From: Candidatus Omnitrophota bacterium
GTDB lineage: Bacteria > Omnitrophota > Gorgyraeia > Pluralincolimonadales > Pluralincolimonadaceae
Length of the DNA stretch: 5,806 nucleotides
NCBI GenBank assembly: GCA_020061685.1
Contig: JAGUXU010000064.1
Span: forward strand, 1 to 5,806
Direction of reading: 5' to 3'
Part shown: positions 1 to 5,806 of the stretch, in pieces
How positions within the stretch are numbered: position 1 is the first letter of the stretch
Layout of the letters: each line of letters opens with the position of its first letter
Made by a program: the position numbers and the translations under genes
Notes under the pieces: generated by a model
What the model was told of the DNA's origin: nothing
Databases searched by the model: none
Seen by the model: the letters and a program-made list of their open reading frames with translations, nothing else

Positions 1-1017
1 GATAACCAGCTGCGCGGCCGTTCCGGACGCCAGGGCGATCCGGGCTCGTCGAGATTTTATCTCGCCCTGGAGGACGACCTGATGCGGATATTCGGCTCGG
101 ACAGGATCAAGTTCATAATGGATAAGCTCGGGATGGAAGAAGGCCAGTCCATAGAGCATCCGCTCGTCTCGCGGTCCATCGAGACGGCGCAGAAACGCGT
201 CGAGGCGCACAACTTTGAGATAAGGAAGCAATTGCTCGAATATGATAACGTCATGAACAAACAGAGGGAGGTCATCTATTCCGAGAGAAGGGCTGTCCTT
301 GAAGGGAAAGAATTAAAGGATTATATATTCGGGATGATAGAAGGCGCGCTGGATGTCGCGATGGACATACATCTCAATGAGAAGGCGCGTATCGACGAAT
401 GGGATATGAACGGTTTTTTGGAGTGGTTACACGCGAAGTTCGCCATCGCGCCGCCGCCGGAATTATTTAAAGCCGGAAGGCAGGAGATAAGGGAAAAGAT
501 ACTTGAGATCGCGACCGCGTCTTACGAGAAGAGAGAGCAGTCCTTCGGGACCGAGGCGATGCGGCACATCGAGAAGACGATCCTGCTGGATATGATAGAT
601 TCCAAATGGAAAGACCATCTTTACGCCATGGACATCCTCAAGGAAGGGATAGGACTGAGGGCATACGGACAGGTAGACCCCCTTGTCGAATATAAGAACG
701 AGGGTTATGCCATGTTCGAGGACATGTTTAACAGGATACAGGAAGACGCGCTGGAGTTCATATTCAGGGTGCAGGTCGTCAGAGAAGAGAAGTTAAGAGG
801 GGTCTTCGATGCCGTTCCGCAGCAGTTCATCCATCAGGAGATGCAGCCGTTGGCATCCCGCGGCCCGGAGGCGACGAGGCCGCACCCGATGGATGCGGCC
901 AATGCGCCTGCGGACGTAAAACAAGCTCCCATCCACAGGGAAGCGCCTAAAGTCGGGCGCAACGACCCCTGTCCGTGCGGGAGCGGAAAGAAATATAAAA
1001 AATGCTGCGGCGCTTGA
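1..1017 (+). CDS. secA: Preprotein translocase ATPase SecA, C-terminal part (5' end outside window)
   Basis: SecA is the cytosolic motor that drives unfolded preproteins through SecYEG using ATP. The reading frame is already open at base 1 and gives 338 residues before TGA, so about 500 residues (most of both nucleotide-binding folds and the preprotein-binding domain) lie to the left. It opens inside helicase motif VI (QLRGRSGRQGDPG, residues 3-15 of the fragment) and continues through the helical scaffold and wing regions (EYDNVMNKQREVIY near residue 80). The two-helix finger follows, with its fingertip Tyr in LRAYGQVDP (about residue 222). After a Pro/Ala-rich linker it ends in a zinc-binding tail CPCGSGKKYKKCC, with Cys at 324, 326, 335 and 336 (CxC-x8-CC); this tail is known in the family to bind SecB and ribosomes. 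The ATG at 82 is internal to the protein and is not the start. Its last 16 bases overlap lnt. Nothing looks degraded. Confidence 0.98.
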   Translation, partial: DNQLRGRSGRQGDPGSSRFYLALEDDLMRIFGSDRIKFIMDKLGMEEGQSIEHPLVSRSIETAQKRVEAHNFEIRKQLLEYDNVMNKQREVIYSERRAVLEGKELKDYIFGMIEGALDVAMDIHLNEKARIDEWDMNGFLEWLHAKFAIAPPPELFKAGRQEIREKILEIATASYEKREQSFGTEAMRHIEKTILLDMIDSKWKDHLYAMDILKEGIGLRAYGQVDPLVEYKNEGYAMFEDMFNRIQEDALEFIFRVQVVREEKLRGVFDAVPQQFIHQEMQPLASRGPEATRPHPMDAANAPADVKQAPIHREAPKVGRNDPCPCGSGKKYKKCCGA

Positions 1018-2564
1018 TATGGCTTCCTTTGTTTTCGGCGGTCTTACTGACGCTCTCTTATCCGATATTCAACCTTAATTTTCTGGCGTGGTTCGCGCTG
1101 ATACCGCTTCTGATAGCGGTAAGGGGAGAGAAGCCGCTGGAGGCGTTCTTCACCGGGTATATAACCGGCGTCCTGTTCTTCGCCTCGGCGCTATATTGGG
1201 TATCTTATGTCGCCATAATAGGCGAGATCGTCCTGGCGCTTTATCTGGCCTTATACTTCGGCCTCTTCGCCCTCGGAGCGGATATCCTGTTGATGCAGTT
1301 TCCGCGCCCGCGGATAAGATACGCGTTTCTGGTAAGCACGCTGTGGGTGGGCCTTGAGTATATACGAAGCCATCTATTGACAGGCTTCGGATGGGCGCTT
1401 TTGGGGCATACCCAATGGGAGAACATTCCCATCCTACAGATGGCGGATATGACCGGCGCCTACGGCATATCTTTCCTGGTAGTATTTACAAACGCGCTGC
1501 TTGCTTCGAAGATAAAAAAGAAGATAAAGGGCCTGGTCCCGGAACCCAGATATCTGGCCCTGCTGGTGATAATGCTGGTAACTGTGTCCATCTACGGTTA
1601 TTTCAGGATGGACGAGAAATTCAGGGGCGATATCATTACCGTCTCGGTAGTTCAGGGCAATATCCCGCAGGTGCAGAAGTGGGACGAGAAATACGCGGAT
1701 GATATCCTGAAACAATACGTATCGCTTACCAGGGAAGCGGCGAAAGACAAGCCGAACCTGATAATATGGCCCGAGACCTCTGTGCCGGGGTTCCTTGAGA
1801 CGGATCAGAAGATATTCGATACCGTCTCGGGCCTGGCGAAAGAAGTAAACGCGTATCTCCTGGTAGGGACGCCGTCGGAGGCCACACCGGACAGGGGCCC
1901 ATATTTTAACAGCGCGGTCCTTTTTTCCAACGAGGGCACGGTCGTAAAGCGCTATGACAAGATGCATCTTGTGCCTTTCGGAGAATACGTGCCGTTCGGC
2001 GACAATATGTTCTCTTTCGTGAAGACGCGCTACGATATGGGCGAGGATTACTCTCCGGGCGGGGATTATACTATATTCGAGGTCCCGCTCGAGCTCGGCA
2101 AGGGGAAGAAGGTGAGATTCGGCGTATTGATATGCTTCGAGGACATATTTCCGGAACTGGTAGCCGGGTCTGTCGCCAACGGCGCCGATTTCATGGTCGT
2201 CATAACCAACGACGCGTGGTTCATGAAGACGGGAGCGCCCTATCAGCACGCGCAGTCATCGGTCTTCCGCGCGGTGGAGAACAGGATAAATGTGGTAAGA
2301 TGCGCCAATACCGGTTACTCCTGTTTTATAGACCAAAAGGGCAGGATAACCGGAAGCGTCAAGGACGCGAAAGGCGAGAAGATCTTTGTGCCGGGCTTTG
2401 CCACGGGCAAGGTAGTGCCCCTGAAAAAAGAGACCTTTTATTTTAAACACGGCGACCTGTTCGCGTGGGCCTGTATCTGGGTTTTTTTGTTTGACTTAAC
2501 CCTTTATTTTATTTATAATTATATCAAATTAAGGCGGAAAAATTGGAAGAAATCAACGACCTGA
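1002..2564 (+). CDS. lnt: Apolipoprotein N-acyltransferase Lnt
   Basis: Lnt is an inner-membrane enzyme that moves an acyl chain from a phospholipid to the N-terminal Cys of diacylated lipoproteins, the last maturation step before Lol sorting. The protein has 520 residues, close to the usual 500-520. Hydrophobic segments appear near residues 5-40, 48-70, 73-99, 150-168 and 184-202. A nitrilase-fold domain follows (about 212-470), then a last membrane helix near 485-508 and a basic tail. The catalytic triad is visible: Glu258 (IIWPETSVPGF), Lys320 (YDKMHLVPFGEYVPFG) and Cys378 (GVLICFED). Trp227 and Glu328 match other residues known to be needed in E. coli; Phe379 stands where E. coli has Tyr388. 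The start is ATG 1002, inside the end of secA, with a weak GGAAAG about 12 bases before it. TTG 1014, overlapping the secA stop by 4 bases, is an alternative start four codons later. The 3' end carries the lysS promoter and overlaps lysS by 22 bp. Confidence 0.96.
   Translation: MLRRLIWLPLFSAVLLTLSYPIFNLNFLAWFALIPLLIAVRGEKPLEAFFTGYITGVLFFASALYWVSYVAIIGEIVLALYLALYFGLFALGADILLMQFPRPRIRYAFLVSTLWVGLEYIRSHLLTGFGWALLGHTQWENIPILQMADMTGAYGISFLVVFTNALLASKIKKKIKGLVPEPRYLALLVIMLVTVSIYGYFRMDEKFRGDIITVSVVQGNIPQVQKWDEKYADDILKQYVSLTREAAKDKPNLIIWPETSVPGFLETDQKIFDTVSGLAKEVNAYLLVGTPSEATPDRGPYFNSAVLFSNEGTVVKRYDKMHLVPFGEYVPFGDNMFSFVKTRYDMGEDYSPGGDYTIFEVPLELGKGKKVRFGVLICFEDIFPELVAGSVANGADFMVVITNDAWFMKTGAPYQHAQSSVFRAVENRINVVRCANTGYSCFIDQKGRITGSVKDAKGEKIFVPGFATGKVVPLKKETFYFKHGDLFAWACIWVFLFDLTLYFIYNYIKLRRKNWKKSTT
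2491..2519 (+). promoter_or_regulatory. Predicted sigma70-type promoter for lysS, inside the 3' end of lnt
   Basis: TTGACT at 2491-2496 matches the -35 consensus in 5 of 6 bases. TATAAT at 2514-2519 matches the -10 consensus in 6 of 6. The spacer is 17 bp, the optimum. A run of seven T at 2482-2488 lies just upstream and the surrounding DNA is AT-rich, unlike the rest of the window. Transcription would begin near A2526, giving a leader of about 17 bases that contains the lysS ribosome-binding site. The elements are codons 497-506 of lnt (-35 over Phe497-Leu499, -10 exactly Tyr505-Asn506). What is seen is the match; promoter activity is inferred, since AT-rich codons of a membrane helix can imitate promoters. 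Confidence 0.7.
2531..2537 (+). promoter_or_regulatory. Ribosome-binding site of lysS (AAGGCGG)
   Basis: AAGGCGG differs from the ideal AAGGAGG at one base and sits 5 bases before the TTG at 2543. It decides the lysS start: no ATG lies nearby in frame, and translation from TTG gives the expected N-terminal helix of LysRS (MEEINDLIKQRIKKLE). The site lies within lnt coding sequence and inside the predicted short leader. Confidence 0.75.
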
Positions 2565-3976
2565 TAAAACAAAGAATAAAGAAGCTCGAGAGCCTGAAAT
2601 CAAGAGGCATAGAGCCTTACGGCGGAAAATTTGAGAAGTCCGTCAATATAGGGGACTTAGTCCAAAATTTTGAGGAGGGCAAAGAGGTCTCCCTCGCCGG
2701 CCGCATAATGGCGATACGCTCTCACGGAAAATCCTGTTTCATCGACGTAAAAGACCCGACCGGAAAGATACAGAATTACGTAAAGAGCGCCGAGCTGAAA
2801 GAAGACGGCGCCGCCGTCTTTGAGAACCTGGACATAGGCGACATAATCGGCCTGAAGGGGAAGACCTTTAAGACGAGGACCGGCGAGCCGACGGTCCATA
2901 TCTCAGAGCTTTTGATACTCTCTAAGGCGATAAGGCCGCTTCCCGAGAAGTGGCACGGCCTTAAGGACATAGAGACAAGATACCGCCAGAGGTATGTCGA
3001 CCTCATAGTGAACAAGGAGGTCAAGGATGTCTTCGAGCTGCGCAGCCGCATGATCTCGCGCATAAGGGCTTTTCTCGACGAGAAGGGCTTCCTGGAGGTC
3101 GAGACGCCGATGATGCAGCCTTTGGCCGGCGGGGCGACCGCGAAACCCTTTAAGACACACCACGAGGCGCTGGGGATCGACCTGTATTTACGCATAGCGC
3201 CGGAACTTTATTTAAAGCGGCTCCTGGTCGGCGGCTTTGAGAAGGTCTATGAGATAAACAGGAACTTCAGGAACGAGGGGCTCTCGCCGCGGCATAACCC
3301 GGAATTTACGATGATGGAGATATACGCCGCCTACGCGAACTACGAGGATATGATGGACCTGACGCAGGACCTGATCTCGGACCTGGCGCAGAGGCTCTTC
3401 GGCAAATACGTGATAGCGCGCGCGGATGCGCAGATAGACCTGTCGCCGCCGTGGGAAAGGATGCCTTTCCGCGAGGCGATCATAAAATATTCAGGCATAG
3501 ATTACAGGGCCGGAAAGGATCTAAAGAAGGTCGCGAAGGATATGGGCCTCGATATAAAAGACGCGAGGCTTGACGAGGAGATCGCCAACAAGATATTCGA
3601 GAAGACGGTCGAGCCGAAATTGACAAAGCCGACGTTCATAACGGATTATCCGTCGCGGCTCTGTCCCTTATCCAAGAGGAAACCGGGCGCTCCGGACCTC
3701 GCGGAGAGATTTGAGTTGTTTATCGGCGGGCAGGAACTGGCTAATGCCTATTCGGAGTTAAACGACCCACTTGAGCAGAAGGCGAGATTCGAGGAACAGG
3801 CCGGGGCCGACAGCGCCGCGAAGGCGATAGACGACGATTTTGTCCGCGCGCTGGAATACGGGATGCCGCCTGCCGGCGGTCTTGGGATCGGCATAGACAG
3901 GCTCGTGATGCTGTTCGCGAATTGCGATTCCATCAAGGACGTCATACTCTTCCCGCAGCTTAAGCCCGAGCAATAA
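2543..3976 (+). CDS. lysS: Lysyl-tRNA synthetase, class II (LysRS)
   Basis: This cytosolic enzyme charges tRNA-Lys with lysine at the expense of ATP. It has 477 residues, slightly short of the usual 490-505, with both domains complete. An N-terminal helix is followed by an OB-fold anticodon-binding domain (about 50-130, including GRIMAIRSHGKSCFIDVKD), then a class II catalytic core. Motif 1 lies at FLEVETPMMQP (183-193). Motif 2 is FRNEGLSPRHNPEFTMME (242-259) with its ATP-binding Arg243. Motif 3 is GLGIGIDRLVML (446-457) with Arg453. The family signature FELFIGGQELANAYSELNDP is at 390-409. The usual SPLAK just before it reads CPLSK (Cys374). The start is a TTG backed by AAGGCGG. The gene overlaps lnt by 22 bp, abuts lolC, and probably has its own promoter within lnt. 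An ordinary housekeeping LysRS; class I LysRS is excluded by the class II motifs. Confidence 0.97.
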   Translation: MEEINDLIKQRIKKLESLKSRGIEPYGGKFEKSVNIGDLVQNFEEGKEVSLAGRIMAIRSHGKSCFIDVKDPTGKIQNYVKSAELKEDGAAVFENLDIGDIIGLKGKTFKTRTGEPTVHISELLILSKAIRPLPEKWHGLKDIETRYRQRYVDLIVNKEVKDVFELRSRMISRIRAFLDEKGFLEVETPMMQPLAGGATAKPFKTHHEALGIDLYLRIAPELYLKRLLVGGFEKVYEINRNFRNEGLSPRHNPEFTMMEIYAAYANYEDMMDLTQDLISDLAQRLFGKYVIARADAQIDLSPPWERMPFREAIIKYSGIDYRAGKDLKKVAKDMGLDIKDARLDEEIANKIFEKTVEPKLTKPTFITDYPSRLCPLSKRKPGAPDLAERFELFIGGQELANAYSELNDPLEQKARFEEQAGADSAAKAIDDDFVRALEYGMPPAGGLGIGIDRLVMLFANCDSIKDVILFPQLKPEQ

Positions 3977-5161
3977 ATGCGTTATGAACTGACAGTAAGT
4001 TTAAGATATCTTCTCGCGAAGAGAAGAGAGAAATTTATCTCGATAATAAGCCTTATCTCCGTATTCGGCGTAGCCGTGGGGGTATGCGCGCTTATAGTCG
4101 TCATCGGCGTGATGACCGGATTCGATAACGACCTGCGCGATAAGATAGTCGGGACCAATTCGCATCTGGTCATAGAAAGGGACGGCGGCATCGTAGACGC
4201 GCAGGAGATCATAAAGGATATAAAGACGATACCGCACGTAGTCACCGCCTCGCCGTTCTTAGACGGGCAGGCGTTCGTAAAGACCGGCGACGAGATACAC
4301 GGCCTGATAGTAAAGGGTGTCGTCCCCGAAGAGGAAGCCAGGGTCACGCGGCTCGGCGAGTACCTCAAGAAAGGCTCTATCGGGGATCTAAAGGACGGCG
4401 GAATAATAATAGGGTCGGAGATGGCGGGGAGGTTCAACTTAAAATTAGGCGACCCGGTCTCGTTGTCTTCGGCGATGGGTATCACCGTAAAGGACCTTAA
4501 GGTCGTCGGCATATTCAATACCGGCATGTATGATTATGACCTGAATCTGGCGTTCGTCGATCTAAAGCAGGCGCAGGGGCTATTCGACGCCGAAGGGATG
4601 GCAGGGGGGATAGAGGTAAAGATAGACGATGTGTATCTGGCGCGCGAAGTAAGGACCGCGATCCAGAAGCGGCTGGGTTTTCCGTTCTGGGTAAAGACGT
4701 GGATGGACTTAAACAGGAACCTATTCTCCGCGCTTAAACTGGAAAAACTTGCGATGTTCATAATACTTGCTTTGATAGTGGTCGTCGCATGCTTTAATAT
4801 CGTAAGCACGCTCATAATGGTTGTCATAGAGAAGACCAAGGATATAGGCATACTCAAATCGATAGGCGCGACGAACCGCTCTATTATGGCGATATTCACG
4901 CTGGAGGGATTTTTGGTCGGCGCTGTCGGGACATTCCTCGGCGTGGCAGGCGGACTGGGGCTGTCGTATCTGCTGGAGAAATACCAGTTCATACAATTGC
5001 CGCGGGATATATATTATATCGACAGGTTTCCCGTTGACGTGCAGTTAGGCGACACGCTGGTGATAGTCGCGGCGGCACTTTTTATAAGCCTGTTATCATG
5101 CGTATATCCGGCCTGGCAGGCATCGCGCCTGAATCCCGTCGACGCATTGAGGTACGAATAG
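3977..5161 (+). CDS. lolC: Lipoprotein-releasing ABC transporter permease, LolC/LolE family
   Basis: This inner-membrane subunit of the Lol exporter extracts outer-membrane lipoproteins from the inner membrane and hands them to a periplasmic carrier. It has 394 residues, typical for the family (about 400). The order is: cytosolic start (YELTVSLRYLLAKRREKF), a first membrane helix at about 20-48 ending in GVMTGF, a periplasmic MacB-like core (about 50-255), and three C-terminal helices near 257-285, 303-333 and 358-378. EKTKDIGILKSIGAT (285-299) is the conserved cytosolic loop that contacts the ATPase. LPRDIYYIDRFPVDV (341-355) is typical of LolC/E rather than of MacB or FtsX. ATG follows the lysS stop directly and has no good Shine-Dalgarno (only GAG 6 bases upstream), so coupling to lysS translation is likely. 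The window shows only one permease gene, so it could be LolC, LolE or a single LolF-like protein acting as a homodimer. The symbol is a family-level choice. Confidence 0.93.
   Translation: MRYELTVSLRYLLAKRREKFISIISLISVFGVAVGVCALIVVIGVMTGFDNDLRDKIVGTNSHLVIERDGGIVDAQEIIKDIKTIPHVVTASPFLDGQAFVKTGDEIHGLIVKGVVPEEEARVTRLGEYLKKGSIGDLKDGGIIIGSEMAGRFNLKLGDPVSLSSAMGITVKDLKVVGIFNTGMYDYDLNLAFVDLKQAQGLFDAEGMAGGIEVKIDDVYLAREVRTAIQKRLGFPFWVKTWMDLNRNLFSALKLEKLAMFIILALIVVVACFNIVSTLIMVVIEKTKDIGILKSIGATNRSIMAIFTLEGFLVGAVGTFLGVAGGLGLSYLLEKYQFIQLPRDIYYIDRFPVDVQLGDTLVIVAAALFISLLSCVYPAWQASRLNPVDALRYE
5149..5153 (+). promoter_or_regulatory. Ribosome-binding site of lolD (GAGGT)
   Basis: GAGGT lies 9 bases before the ATG at 5163, within the last codons of lolC. 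It is the best Shine-Dalgarno match near this start and supports ATG 5163 as the first codon of lolD. Confidence 0.6.
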
Positions 5162-5162
5162 G

Positions 5163-5806
5163 ATGATAGAGGCGAGAGGATTATCTAAGAGTTATATAAA
5201 CGGCGCAAAGCGGCTTGAGGTGCTCAAAGGGGTGGACCTGAAAGCGGAAAGGGCGCAGATAACCGCGATATTGGGCCCGTCGGGCGCGGGCAAATCGACC
5301 CTATTGCATCTTTTAGGGGGACTGGATGTCCCGAGCACCGGCGGGGTCTTCATAGACGGTATAAATATATACTCTCTCTCAGACAGGGAAAGGGCAAGAT
5401 TGCGTAATAAGAAAGTCGGCTTCGTATTCCAATTTTATCATTTATTGCCCGAGTTTAGCGCCCTTGAGAACGTCATATTACCGCTGTGGATAAGGGGGGA
5501 CAACGGCAAAGACGCGCAAAAAAAAGGAATAGATGTCCTTGACGTCGTCGGCCTCGGGGAACGCCTGAATCATCGCCCCGGCGAGTTATCCGGCGGGGAA
5601 CAACAGCGCGTGGCGATAGCGCGCGCCCTGATAAACGAACCGGAGGTCCTCTTATGCGATGAGCCGACGGGCAACCTGGATTCCGAGACGGGCAAGAACA
5701 TCATCGGGCTCCTGTGGGATTTAAACGCGCGGCGCAAGACAACGTTGATAATAGTCACTCACGACGCGGAGATAGCCGCGAGGGCGAAAGAAGTCTTACA
5801 TATTAA
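5163..5806 (+). CDS. lolD: Lipoprotein-releasing ABC transporter ATP-binding protein LolD (3' end outside window)
   Basis: This is the ATPase subunit that powers LolC/E-type lipoprotein extraction from the inner membrane. The frame is open from ATG 5163 to the edge of the window, giving 214 residues plus two bases. LolD proteins have about 225-235, so only some 10-20 residues are missing. All ABC motifs are intact: Walker A GPSGAGKST (38-46), Q-loop Gln90 (FVFQFYHLLPEF), signature LSGGEQQR (142-149), Walker B VLLCDEP with catalytic Glu167, D-loop NLD (171-173) and H-loop His200 (VTHD). The sequence after the Q-loop (FQFYHLLPEFSALENVILPL) is typical of the LolD/MacB/FtsE group. MacB and FtsE are alternatives by sequence alone, but the neighbouring LolC/E permease, 1 base away, favours LolD. 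Of its 18 Ile codons, 15 are ATA. Confidence 0.93.
   Translation, partial: MIEARGLSKSYINGAKRLEVLKGVDLKAERAQITAILGPSGAGKSTLLHLLGGLDVPSTGGVFIDGINIYSLSDRERARLRNKKVGFVFQFYHLLPEFSALENVILPLWIRGDNGKDAQKKGIDVLDVVGLGERLNHRPGELSGGEQQRVAIARALINEPEVLLCDEPTGNLDSETGKNIIGLLWDLNARRKTTLIIVTHDAEIAARAKEVLHI

Noticed and set aside
82..84. ATG at 82 as a start for a short SecA-like protein
   Set aside because: The same frame is open and conserved (helicase motif VI) from base 1, so this Met is internal and the gene is simply cut by the window edge.
1377..1382. TTGACA inside lnt
   Set aside because: At 17 bp spacing the downstream bases are TTTGGG, so no -10 element is present. A chance hexamer.
1434..2249. Reverse-strand open frame of 271 codons opposite lnt
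   Set aside because: It lies wholly opposite a clearly conserved gene, shows no recognisable domain, and is rich in Tyr and Arg as expected from reading ATA, GTA and GCG-type codons backwards.
2448..2488. Hairpin CAC-G-GCGA / TCGC-GTG followed by seven T, resembling a terminator between lnt and lysS
   Set aside because: The T run begins about 14 bases after the stem, too far for an intrinsic terminator, and the stem has a bulge. The T run is better seen as AT-rich DNA upstream of the promoter and as Phe codons of the last Lnt helix.
3620..3649. Perfect -35 box TTGACA inside lysS, with GATTAT 18 bp downstream
   Set aside because: The -10 matches only 4 of 6 bases, the spacing is not optimal, and it lies over 300 bases before the next start. 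It is explained by the Leu-Thr-Lys codons of lysS.
3982..4527. Reverse-strand open frame of 181 codons opposite lolC
   Set aside because: It mirrors lolC codons, has a Ser/Thr/Pro-rich composition with no motif, and has no convincing start context. It is a shadow of the real gene.
5163..5806. Possible truncated or broken lolD, because no stop codon is seen
   Set aside because: The frame is intact with every ABC motif and ends only because the window ends about 10-20 codons before the expected stop.

Overview
The window is a gap-free stretch of five plus-strand genes: the 3' part of secA, then complete lnt, lysS and a lolC/lolE-type permease gene, and a lolD-type ATPase gene that runs off the right edge. 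No RNA genes, mobile elements, CRISPR arrays or factor-independent terminators were seen. No stretch between genes is longer than 1 base: secA and lnt overlap by 16 bp, lnt and lysS by 22 bp, lysS and lolC abut, and 1 base separates lolC from lolD. This is the layout of one translationally coupled operon.

Four of the five genes form a lipoprotein path. SecA pushes preproteins through the SecYEG channel, Lnt adds the third acyl chain to lipoproteins in the inner membrane, and LolC/LolD extract mature lipoproteins towards the outer membrane. lysS (lysyl-tRNA synthetase) is the odd member. Just ahead of it, inside the last codons of lnt, lies a near-perfect sigma70-type promoter (TTGACT, 17 bp, TATAAT), followed by a Shine-Dalgarno-like AAGGCGG and a TTG start. 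The likely picture is read-through from the secA-lnt side plus a strong internal promoter that starts a lysS-lolC-lolD transcript.

Lnt and a Lol exporter indicate a diderm bacterium with an outer membrane. GC content is about one half, yet isoleucine is mostly written ATA (15 of 18 codons in the lolD part). That pattern, with the gene content, fits an uncultured diderm lineage such as Omnitrophota or a neighbour better than a well-known Proteobacterium. This assignment is an impression from codon style, not from a database match.

The gene families are all familiar and I found no new biological system. The points most worth a second look are the internal promoter, the ATA bias, the grouping of lipoprotein genes around lysS, and a Phe in Lnt next to the catalytic Cys where E. 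coli has Tyr.
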